Shown piece by piece: positions 6,664 to 12,930 of a stretch of DNA of 13,092 nucleotides. Where the stretch lies: assembly GCA_036518915.1 (NCBI GenBank), contig DATDME010000055.1, positions 1 to 13,092 of the forward strand. Reading direction: 5' to 3'. The DNA is from GCA-016699105 sp036518915 (GTDB taxonomy: Bacteria; Patescibacteriota; Saccharimonadia; UBA4664). A program made the position numbers and the translations under genes. The notes beneath the pieces were generated by a model. It searched no databases, had not been told where the DNA came from, and worked only from the letters and a program-made list of their open reading frames with translations. How positions within the stretch are numbered: the first letter of the stretch is position 1; the number at the start of each line of letters is the position of its first letter.

Positions 6664-7314
6664 TTAGTCGGGCAGAATGGTGATGGTGATGAAGGTGCGG
6701 CCTGCCATCCAATTGAAGAGGGCTCCCAAGATGGCGGCTGCTACCTGGAACCGCGCCTCCGTGATCGTGATCTGGGTGTTGATGTAAATCCGCAGATCCG
6801 TGGACACTGCATCATCATCGATTCTCGTGATGCAGCCGGCGGCATCGTTTTGTTCCAGCAGCGTTTGCAGCGCTAAGCTCAGTCCCGTCAGGGGCAGGTT
6901 GCCGTTGAGCTCGTAGTGCACCACCTCTCCGACCCGCACCAGGCGCAGCGAGATAGCCGGCTGCACAACCTGAACCTCCATATTCGGAGGGATTTCGGTT
7001 ACGGAGGTCAGGCCGCCAGGGTGCTCGTCACACAATCGTGACCCCAGCTCGCTCATCAGCATGCCGTAAATGGCATCATGCAGATCGGGACTGCGGGATG
7101 CCCAGCGGAGGATACCCACATTACCCATGACCTGCAGCGACACCGGGCCATCAAGCGGCTCGCCCAGCGACCCGGCAGCCCGTAGTACCAGCCGTCTGAG
7201 CTGGTCGGTAATGGTGCCCGCGATGTAGAGGTGGGCGCCACCGGAGTGGCCGCTGTTTGGCATGGCCTGCAGGCCGACGGCGCCTGCGAGCACCGTGAAT
7301 GTGCCGGTAGTCAT
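6664..7314 (-). CDS. Protein of unknown function, first gene of a two-gene operon
   Basis: 216 residues starting MTTGTFTVLAGAVGLQAMP; no signal peptide or Cys-based lipobox, and the N-terminus is only mildly hydrophobic. The body alternates strands and helices (HLYIAGTITDQLRRLVLRA, ISLRLVRVGEVVHYELNG, GLSLALQTLLEQ, DLRIYINTQITITEARFQVA), ending with a hydrophobic helix LGALFNW and strand FITITILP. The ATG at 7314 has GGAG (7321-7324) six bases away and a promoter at 7358-7386. An open frame continues upstream to 7611, but that extension would contain the promoter and is not believed. It lies 18 bases before the 224-residue gene. Function unknown; an oligomer-forming cytoplasmic protein is possible but unproven. 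Confidence 0.75.
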   Translation of the reverse strand: MTTGTFTVLAGAVGLQAMPNSGHSGGAHLYIAGTITDQLRRLVLRAAGSLGEPLDGPVSLQVMGNVGILRWASRSPDLHDAIYGMLMSELGSRLCDEHPGGLTSVTEIPPNMEVQVVQPAISLRLVRVGEVVHYELNGNLPLTGLSLALQTLLEQNDAAGCITRIDDDAVSTDLRIYINTQITITEARFQVAAAILGALFNWMAGRTFITITILPD

Positions 7315-7357
7315 AAAGGGCTCCGTTCGTCGCGGTGGTTCCGGATTCGGCTGAGAA

Positions 7358-7386
7358 TTTATAACATACAATTTCTCCCGCCTCAA
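7358..7386 (-). promoter_or_regulatory. Sigma70-type promoter of the 6664-7314 operon
   Basis: On the minus strand a -35 TTGAGG (7381-7386) and a -10 TATAAA (7358-7363) are 17 bases apart, with TG one base before the -10 (extended -10). The -10 lies 43 bases before the ATG at 7314. It is the best promoter match in the window. Confidence 0.65.
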
Positions 7387-7399
7387 GCGGGCATCCCGC
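7377..7399. repeat. Three-arm inverted repeat around the -35 box
   Basis: CCCGC (7377-7381), GCGGG (7387-7391) and CCCGC (7395-7399) follow one another. The middle arm can pair with either outer arm, and the -35 of the minus-strand promoter (7381-7386) lies between the first two. This could be an operator for a dimeric regulator of the divergent genes; short arms make chance possible. Confidence 0.35.
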
Positions 7400-7436
7400 A
7401 AACACGTCGAAAGTAAAAGTAAATGTATAAAAGCCG

Positions 7437-7887
7437 TTGGGGCTGGCCGTCCCGGGCGCGGGTCAGGCCGTCGATCGGCCTGACCTCCAGCTCTCGAGTA
7501 AACCTTCCCACGAGGAGCTGGGCAGCGGCCTCGTTGTGCTCGGGCCAGAGGGTGTTCGGGACGACCGCCTGAAGTTCCCAGCTGAAGCCGCGTTCGTCGC
7601 AAGGCCGGCAACAGACGTGGCCCGAGTCAACCGGCGTCGATAACTACCCGACGTTCATTGCCGGCTTCGGCGCACTGGGCTTCGAGGTGCTCATCCGACC
7701 TGGCTGGTTCGCACATTTCAAGGTCGGGCTGCCGGACAAGGAGTTGTGCGACGGGTGTGTTCCCATCGATGAGCTCACGAGTACTGTGCCGGCGTTCAAC
7801 ACGCAACATCCCCTCAACGTGCTGGACTGCGACCTGCAGCCGCACCTGCCTCGCCGGACGCACAACCTGCTGCTCAGCATGATCTGA
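7437..7887 (+). pseudogene. Plus-strand gene split by a frameshift, family unknown
   Basis: Two overlapping plus-strand frames look like one gene. The first (TTG 7437 to TAA 7643, 68 residues) contains SHEELGSGLVVLGPEGVRDD and AAFVARPATDVARV. The second, shifted by +1, is open from 7573 to TGA at 7885-7887 and contains VDNYPTFIAGFGALGFEV, GWFAHFKVGLPDKELCDG and LDCDLQPHLPRRTHNLLL. Third codon positions are mostly G or C in both halves, which favours these frames over the minus strand. A single-base change between 7573 and 7643 would join them. A TATAAA at 7426-7431 sits five bases before the TTG, and a hairpin plus a strong terminator follow the TGA, as expected for a real transcription unit. 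It could be a decayed gene or an assembly error. I do not recognise the family. Confidence 0.5.
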
Positions 7888-7888
7888 A

Positions 7889-7905
7889 GAGCTGAACCTC
7901 AGCTC
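7889..7905 (+). other. Hairpin immediately after the stop of the split gene
   Basis: GAGCTGA (7889-7895), loop ACC, TCAGCTC (7899-7905): a perfect 7-bp stem starting one base after the TGA at 7885-7887. No T-run follows, so it is perhaps a 3'-end stabiliser rather than a terminator. The region between it and 7950 holds nothing else I can recognise. Confidence 0.45.
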
Positions 7906-7950
7906 AGGTGGTGGAAGCACTCCCGCTGCGGATTCACGTCCGCGGCGGGG

Positions 7951-7998
7951 CCACCCCAGAATCTACAACGCTTGCGTTGCTGGTTCTGGGGTGGTTTT
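7951..7998 (+). terminator. Strong nested intrinsic terminator, plus strand
   Basis: CCACCCCAGAA (7951-7961) pairs perfectly with TTCTGGGGTGG (7984-7994), an 11-bp stem. Inside it CAACGC (7966-7971) and GCGTTG (7974-7979) form a second stem around TT. TTTT follows at 7995-7998. The T-run orients it for plus-strand transcription, that is for the split gene at 7437-7887. It overlaps the last codons and the stop of the convergent signal peptidase gene; read on the minus strand it has no T-run. Confidence 0.75.
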
Positions 7999-8805
7999 AG
8001 TTGGCGGGAGTGTTGACGGTAGCGGTGTGGGCGCGGGCGTGGGCGCGGGTGTGGGCGTGGGCCGCCGCACAGACAAATTATAATTTTGAACCGTGACGGC
8101 ATTTGTGCGGTAGAGGCCATACGTATGATGGGTGGACAGTGCCAGGGCCGCCACCAAGCCAAAGAACAGCCCCAAGCGAATGGTGCGCGGCGGCCGTCGG
8201 CGCTGCACCTGTAATTGGGTGGCGGGAGCTACGGGCGGCCGGGCCGGCGGGAGTGCGGATTCGGCGGCCGGCGGAGCCGCGGGTTTGGCAGCCGGCGGGG
8301 GCGCCGGTTTGGGCTGTTGCAGCGCCCGGCGCAGCCGCCGGCCCTCATCCCATATCACCCACAATCCCGGGATAACCACCAGCAGGGCCAGGCCGTAGGG
8401 CGTTTTGATCAGCTCCACGACGTGCCCCACGTACGGCACGTGCCAGCGCACCTGGCCCACCACCGCCCCGCTGGCAATGCGCGGGTCGGGCTGGCTGTTG
8501 GCGTCGCCCTTGGTGGTAAAAAAGGTTATGCCGGCTTGCGTTTCGCACTTGATGACCCGGTGGGTGATGGTGCGGCGCAAGTTACGCGGGTCTTTGTAGG
8601 TGACGATATCGCCCACCTGAATATCACCAGGCGGCACGGATTGAATAATAACGAGGGAGCCCGTCGGGATCGCGGGCGCCATGCTGCCGGTGATCACCGT
8701 CCGGGCGCTCAGGCCAGAGAACGGCAGCATGAATACGACGAGCGCCAGGGCGCACATCACATACAAGCTCGTGATCACGATTTTTAGGCAGCGGGCAAGA
8801 CGCAC
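7963..8805 (-). CDS. Signal peptidase I, SipW-like (S26B), with substrate-like C-terminal extension
   Basis: Removes signal peptides from exported proteins at the outer face of the membrane. TM1 spans about 9-29. The catalytic Ser41 is in TGSMAPAIPTG, and His82 in TITHRVI replaces the bacterial Lys, as in SipW and ER/archaeal enzymes; GDAN (100-103) is the conserved Asp box. TM2 is about 137-152. Beyond the family core come a Pro/Ala linker (163-206), a basic stretch (QRRRPPRTIR) with a third hydrophobic segment (211-223) that together resemble a signal peptide, then TYGLYRTNAVTVQNYNLSV, which resembles the start of the neighbouring substrate, and a Pro/Thr tail. The GTG at 8805 has GGAG (8813-8816) seven bases away. 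It follows the substrate gene by 27 bases. The enzyme is clear; the role of the extension is unknown. Confidence 0.92.
   Translation of the reverse strand: MRLARCLKIVITSLYVMCALALVVFMLPFSGLSARTVITGSMAPAIPTGSLVIIQSVPPGDIQVGDIVTYKDPRNLRRTITHRVIKCETQAGITFFTTKGDANSQPDPRIASGAVVGQVRWHVPYVGHVVELIKTPYGLALLVVIPGLWVIWDEGRRLRRALQQPKPAPPPAAKPAAPPAAESALPPARPPVAPATQLQVQRRRPPRTIRLGLFFGLVAALALSTHHTYGLYRTNAVTVQNYNLSVRRPTPTPAPTPAPTPLPSTLPPTKTTPEPATQAL
8017..8061. repeat. Pro/Thr/Ala-coding tandem repeat in the signal peptidase tail
   Basis: A GTGGGCGCGGGC-like repeat on the plus strand codes on the minus strand for PTPTPAPTPAPTPLP at residues 249-263 of the signal peptidase. Such tracts are usually wall-spanning or glycosylated spacers. 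Confidence 0.7.
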
Positions 8806-8832
8806 TGGCGGGCTCCAGTTAACGGGCGGGGA

Positions 8833-9516
8833 CTACCGCGTTGGGACCGGGGTGGGCACCGGCGTCGGGGTCGGGGTCACGACGGGCGTGGCCGTGGGCA
8901 CCGGCGTAGGTGTGGCGTCGGGCACCGTGGCCGTGCCAGTAAACAGCAGGTCGAGCGAGTGGACACTGGCCGACGTGCCCGTGAGAGCGCCCAAATCAAT
9001 CTTGAACGACACAAGATAGTTACCGTCGACCGCGCTGGCGCTGCTGCCCGTGGCGTTCGGCCCAATGGTCAGGCCGGTGGGCTGGTCGCCGCTCATGAGG
9101 TCGGCCAAAGTCGCAGCACCAGTTTGCACGTTGTCCTTATTGTAGAAGTAGACATGCACTTTGGTGGTGTCGCCGATGCCGGTCAAGGACGGGTTGTTGG
9201 CCTTGGCCGTGAGGTTAAAGCTATTCGCGCTGAGGTTTTTCAGGTAGAACGGCTTATGCTCACTTTCGGTGCCGGGCACGAGGGTGATGTTGTGGATCTG
9301 CACGCTGCCGCCCGGGTTGGTGGTGTGCGTGGCGTCGTAACCGGCGCCATCAAAGTCGTAGATGCGCAACACATCGTTGGAGACGTTAAGGTTGATATCT
9401 TGGGCCGCGACGGTGTTTGTGTTGAACGTTGCTGCATAAGTGGCAGCAGCGATGATGGCCGCGGTGGCACCGATAACGGAGACGCCACGCGCAATAGCTA
9501 ATGCACGCACAGTCAT
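8833..9516 (-). CDS. Secreted SipW-dependent (TasA/camelysin-like) surface protein
   Basis: 227 residues. Signal peptide: hydrophobic core about 12-26 with likely TYA-A cleavage near 28, followed by TNTVAAQDINLNVSND, the pattern of SipW-dependent proteins such as TasA and camelysin. Next come PGGSVQIHNITLVPG, HKPFYLKNLSANSFNLTA and a closing strand NYLVSFKIDLGAL, which fit the beta-sandwich fold of that group. The C-terminus (203-227) is a Pro/Thr/Val spacer with no membrane anchor or sorting motif. There are no Cys residues. The ATG at 9516 is preceded by AAGAGGTGAGG. Directly upstream of the SipW-like peptidase, it is very likely that enzyme's substrate. In Bacillus such proteins form extracellular fibres; whether this one polymerises is not shown by the sequence. 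Confidence 0.85.
   Translation of the reverse strand: MTVRALAIARGVSVIGATAAIIAAATYAATFNTNTVAAQDINLNVSNDVLRIYDFDGAGYDATHTTNPGGSVQIHNITLVPGTESEHKPFYLKNLSANSFNLTAKANNPSLTGIGDTTKVHVYFYNKDNVQTGAATLADLMSGDQPTGLTIGPNATGSSASAVDGNYLVSFKIDLGALTGTSASVHSLDLLFTGTATVPDATPTPVPTATPVVTPTPTPVPTPVPTR
8836..8910. repeat. Pro/Thr/Val-coding low-complexity repeat
   Basis: A GGGGTCGGGGTC / GTGGGCACCGGC-type repeat on the plus strand codes for the PTPVPTATPVVTPTP-like tail of the secreted substrate protein. It matches in kind the tract at the end of the adjacent signal peptidase gene. Confidence 0.7.
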
Positions 9517-9532
9517 AGAACCTCACCTCTTA

Positions 9533-9558
9533 ATGATAGTTAAAGCTTAACCAGTCAA
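9533..9558 (-). promoter_or_regulatory. Tentative promoter of the substrate/signal peptidase operon
   Basis: On the minus strand TTGACT (9553-9558) and TATCAT (9533-9538) resemble -35 and -10 boxes but are only 14 bases apart, shorter than usual. Between them lies TTAAAGCTTAA (plus strand, 9540-9550), a near palindrome that could be an operator. Confidence 0.3.
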
Positions 9559-9563
9559 AATGG

Positions 9564-9580
9564 CTTGGGCAATAACCAAG
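9564..9580 (-). terminator. Weak terminator-like hairpin after the giant membrane protein gene
   Basis: CTTGG (9564-9568) and CCAAG (9576-9580) form a 5-bp stem. On the minus strand it is followed by CCATTTTGAC, a short T-run. It lies 20 bases past the stop at 9601. The stem is short, so confidence is low. Confidence 0.3.
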
Positions 9581-9600
9581 ATCACACTGGCCGGCGCGGC

Positions 9601-12600
9601 TCAGCGGATGAGGCGGTTGTGGCGCTGTAATTGCAGCCGAGCGGCTAACTGCAGCAATTTTTGCCGGCGGTGACGGCGGAAGTCATCCACAGCCAGCCCC
9701 AGCGTTAAGAGACAGGCCACTAGTGTGATTGCGCTGATGGTCAGACCCAAGACCAACCATTTTTGCGGCCCAAAGGTGGCGATGAGCTCAATGTCGTAGC
9801 TGCCGTCGGGGTTTTTGTGGCAATTACCCTGCTGTTTACAGATTTGCGCCGGGTCGATATACCAGCCATTCTCAAAATTGTTTAGATTCAGATGGTTACT
9901 CTCGGGCACTTTAACGGCGTACTTGTGGGCCAGGCGCAGTTCCCACTTGGGGTGGTACGCTTCCGCCAGCGCCAAAAAGAATGGCTTGGTGGCGCCGCTA
10001 ATATGAATTTTCTTGCGAGTGGCGGAGTCTTGGCTCCACGAAACTTTGGCCGGCGCCGCCAGCGCCACATCGGGCGGCGCCACGCTGTAGAAGTGCCCCA
10101 GCAGGTCTGGCAGCTGGGAGACGCGCACGTTATCGTAGTGGTTAACCTGCGTTTTGCCGCCGTTTTCGGCAAAGGCGTACAAGGTTAAGTAGGCCGAGGT
10201 GGCGCCGGCCGGCACTTTGATGTCGGTTTTGTAGTTGTGCCAACCGCCACCGTTGATGGGAATCTGTTTTGATACGACTGTCGCGTCCGCATCGTTGAAT
10301 TCCACCGAATACCCCGCGTTTGAGGCGTTGGCCGACTGGTAGTCAAAACTCAGATACAGTAAATTATCTCCGGCCAGGCCGGTAAACTGCGTATTGGTAC
10401 AGGCGATGTGACGCTGGGCCGCCAGCTCCAGCGCCTGCTGCCCGTCGCTGGCCTGGCCGCTCAGCCGCATACTGATGGCGGGCTGGTCGTCGTAGGCGTC
10501 ACAGTCCCCCACCTTCTGATGCCACAGGCCCTGTTCGAACGAGGGGTTATTGACCAAGTTGGTGAAGTCATAGCCGGGGTTGGTATAGGTGATGCCGCCG
10601 GTGGCCGGCCGGGCCACATATGTGTGCTGCGCCGGCAGTGTGGCCCGCGCTTCCAGCGTGAGTGGCCGCAGCGCCGCCGCCCCGTAGCTGACGTACGGCA
10701 CCACGCCCGGCCGGCTGGAAGGACGGGCGTAAAAACGCACCCGCACCTGGCTGGCCCCGGCCGGCGGCGTCACCAGCACATTCGCCGTATGCCAGCTGTC
10801 ATTGGTGACGGGCACATCTTTGACGATGCTGGTCTTGCCCGGGTCATTATACTCCAAGCGGTAGCCGGCCTCGGTGCCCGCGGCCACTTGGTACTGAAAA
10901 CTCAGCACATACGGCCGCCCCGGCACGACGCCGGCGGGCGCCGGCCCCGTGCAGGCCAGGTGCCGGCGCGATGACAGCTTGACGGCCGTGCCCGGCCCAC
11001 CCTGCGCCGCGGGAAACGCTTGCTGCATGGCGATAGCGGGACGGTTGTCATAGTTATTACAATCCTCAACCTGCTGGCGCCATAAACCCTGCTGCATATC
11101 GCCGTTTTCCAAGACATCAGACTGGCTTGCGCTATACAGCACTACACTGCCTTCAATCGCCCCCAAGCTGTGGCTCTGGCCATCCGTCTGCACCGGGGTC
11201 AATGTGTCGTTATTGAGCAGATATTTTGGCTCTGGTCCGCTAAAGCCGAGGCTGGTTTTGCGGCCGCTCGTGTCTGGGCCCAGGGATCCGGCCTGGCCTG
11301 TGCTGGTGAGCACCAGCGCCTCGGCGGTAGTTTGGTAGGCGGTAGTGGTGTAGCCTGTATCAAAGTAGGTGGTGAGGTTGGTGGCCGCGCCGGCCGCTGG
11401 GCTGGCGCTGATGGCGCCGTGGCTAAAAGACCGGTCTTCCAGGTTGGCGAACACATCACTGACGGCCGTGGCGCCCTGGACGTGCCGGTCATGCACCACA
11501 AAATTCACTTCGCCCTGGCCGAGCTGCTGCCGGGCGAAGCTGACCGCATGCTCCAACTGGTCGATGGTGGGGACGTTGATGAGGCTCGTAAAGGCGCTGA
11601 CGTACGGCCGGGCCGTCGGGTTGGTGTAGATGTCAAACCCAGCCGGGGCGGACGGGCTCTTCACGAGGAACGGCACGTGGTCTAAGAGGTTGGTAAACCG
11701 GTTACGGTCGTCACCATAGTTGGCGTAGAAGTCGTCATCATTGGCGGCATCGCGCGGCGGCACCACCACGTGCCCGATCGACCCGGCGTCAAACAACAGC
11801 TGGGCATAGTTTTTGGAGAAAATGTCACCGAGCAGCCGCTCAGAAGTCACGTTCCGGTCGTCTAACTCGTTCTGGAGGAAACCGGCCCAACTGGTTTGCG
11901 CAACGTCGATGACCGACACCCGCGGATGCCTGGCGGTATCAATCCCCCAGCGCGATTCGCGGGGCATCCAAAAGATGCGCGAGAAGTTTGCCGTATCAAG
12001 CAACTGGTTCAGCGCGGCGTAACCAGACGGCGGGTGGCGCGGCGTAAAGGTGGTCGCGATGCTGCCAGACAGCACGGGCCAGACGTTGGGCAAGAACAGC
12101 AGCGCCAACGCCAGGCCAAAGGCTGCCTGCATATAAACCCGGTAAACCCGGGGCAATAATTTCTCTTTGGCATACATGAATAATGCCGGTATCAGCACCG
12201 TATATGACAACGCGATGAGAGCGTAAAACTTGCTCGCCTCGCGGAAAGCGCTAAAGCCTGGCAGATGCGTAAACAGCCAGAAGTAGGCTCCCGGCAACGG
12301 TTCTCCCTCCTGCTTGGTGAGGAACAGCCCGACGAGGCCGATAATTGTGAAGACTGTGACGTAGCGATTCTTTCTGGCGAGGAGGGCGCCAAAAAACGCC
12401 GCGACCGGAATTAACCAGAAATAGAGTGGAATGGGCTGAACAATAAACGGGGTCGGCTTGGCGCCGGACCAGTACGGGTGAAACAACACCAGCGCCTGGC
12501 TCAGGTTGAAGTATTGGCTGCCAAACAAGCCCCGGCTGAGCACGCCATCCCCCACCCCGGCGCCAACCGAGGCCAGGCCAAACACCCAGTAAAAATTGAG

Positions 12601-12930
12601 GAGCAAAAATATGGTGAGGGGCGCGCATAAGATGAAACTTTGCTCGCGCCAAAAGCTCCAGGCGCGTAATGCCGGCCGGCCCGATACCAGCAGCAACACC
12701 CAGAGCCCGAGCTGCAGAGCCAGCGTAATGTAGCCGGCCCTGGGCTCGTAGGCGGCGCAGAGCGCCAGCGCCAGGCCATTGGTGAGCATCCACATTTTGG
12801 TGGGATTGGCTTCGAGCTTTAAAAAGCTAAAGATCACAAACGGCAAGACGGCGTAGGCACCGGCCAGGGTCAAGTGCCCGGTTTGGAGCGTCAGAAAATA
12901 GGTATTAGTGCAAAATATCACCGCGCCCAA
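9601..12930 (-). CDS. Giant GT-C/YfhO-like membrane protein with two extracellular modules (main part, frameshifted at 5' end)
   Basis: The continuous frame gives 1,109 residues from a TTG at 12930, but it is open to 12960 and the true N-terminus lies in another frame beyond a frameshift (see 12918-13092). Residues 1-280 hold about eight membrane segments with TGHLTLAGAYAVLPF (17-31) and LPGFSAFREASKFYAL (223-238), shared with the 4259-5878 protein. Residues 285-600 form a large soluble region. About 608-758 and 794-940 are two tandem beta-sandwich-like modules (QGLWRQQVEDCNNYDNRPAI and QGLWHQKVGDCDAYDDQPAI), probably carbohydrate-binding. AYHPKWELRL (991-1000) resembles YfhO-type C-termini, and a last membrane helix (about 1057-1080) ends in a basic tail. 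It resembles arabinofuranosyltransferase-type (DUF3367) proteins in layout. Substrate unknown. No Shine-Dalgarno precedes the TTG. Confidence 0.85.
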   Translation of the reverse strand: MGAVIFCTNTYFLTLQTGHLTLAGAYAVLPFVIFSFLKLEANPTKMWMLTNGLALALCAAYEPRAGYITLALQLGLWVLLLVSGRPALRAWSFWREQSFILCAPLTIFLLLNFYWVFGLASVGAGVGDGVLSRGLFGSQYFNLSQALVLFHPYWSGAKPTPFIVQPIPLYFWLIPVAAFFGALLARKNRYVTVFTIIGLVGLFLTKQEGEPLPGAYFWLFTHLPGFSAFREASKFYALIALSYTVLIPALFMYAKEKLLPRVYRVYMQAAFGLALALLFLPNVWPVLSGSIATTFTPRHPPSGYAALNQLLDTANFSRIFWMPRESRWGIDTARHPRVSVIDVAQTSWAGFLQNELDDRNVTSERLLGDIFSKNYAQLLFDAGSIGHVVVPPRDAANDDDFYANYGDDRNRFTNLLDHVPFLVKSPSAPAGFDIYTNPTARPYVSAFTSLINVPTIDQLEHAVSFARQQLGQGEVNFVVHDRHVQGATAVSDVFANLEDRSFSHGAISASPAAGAATNLTTYFDTGYTTTAYQTTAEALVLTSTGQAGSLGPDTSGRKTSLGFSGPEPKYLLNNDTLTPVQTDGQSHSLGAIEGSVVLYSASQSDVLENGDMQQGLWRQQVEDCNNYDNRPAIAMQQAFPAAQGGPGTAVKLSSRRHLACTGPAPAGVVPGRPYVLSFQYQVAAGTEAGYRLEYNDPGKTSIVKDVPVTNDSWHTANVLVTPPAGASQVRVRFYARPSSRPGVVPYVSYGAAALRPLTLEARATLPAQHTYVARPATGGITYTNPGYDFTNLVNNPSFEQGLWHQKVGDCDAYDDQPAISMRLSGQASDGQQALELAAQRHIACTNTQFTGLAGDNLLYLSFDYQSANASNAGYSVEFNDADATVVSKQIPINGGGWHNYKTDIKVPAGATSAYLTLYAFAENGGKTQVNHYDNVRVSQLPDLLGHFYSVAPPDVALAAPAKVSWSQDSATRKKIHISGATKPFFLALAEAYHPKWELRLAHKYAVKVPESNHLNLNNFENGWYIDPAQICKQQGNCHKNPDGSYDIELIATFGPQKWLVLGLTISAITLVACLLTLGLAVDDFRRHRRQKLLQLAARLQLQRHNRLIR
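10111..11109. repeat. Two diverged tandem protein modules in the giant membrane protein
   Basis: Coding stretches 10657-11109 and 10111-10551 (minus strand) encode two modules of about 150 residues. They share the opening N-x-x-x-x-QGLW-x-Q-x-V-x-DC-x-x-YD-x-x-PAI, a later RH-x-ACT, and GW/SWH-type strands. The Cys pairs (624/660 and 810/844) keep similar spacing and may form disulfides. DNA identity is low, so the duplication is old. Confidence 0.75.

Noticed and set aside
5866..6876. Long plus-strand open frame of 336 codons
   Set aside because: It lies opposite two minus-strand genes that have AGGAGG/GGAG sites, a promoter and higher G/C at third positions. It is rich in R, A, Q and P as expected for an antisense shadow.
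7315..7611. Upstream extension of the 216-residue gene by 99 codons
   Set aside because: It would include the promoter and ribosome binding site, and its composition (R, P, A, G) is not protein-like.
7627..7920. Minus-strand frame of 97 codons opposite the split plus-strand gene
   Set aside because: Its peptide looks plausible, but third-position G/C favours the plus strand, and the plus-strand hairpins and terminator follow the plus frame's stop. It remains the main alternative.
8215..8787. Plus-strand frame opposite the signal peptidase
   Set aside because: It is the shadow of a gene with clear catalytic motifs.
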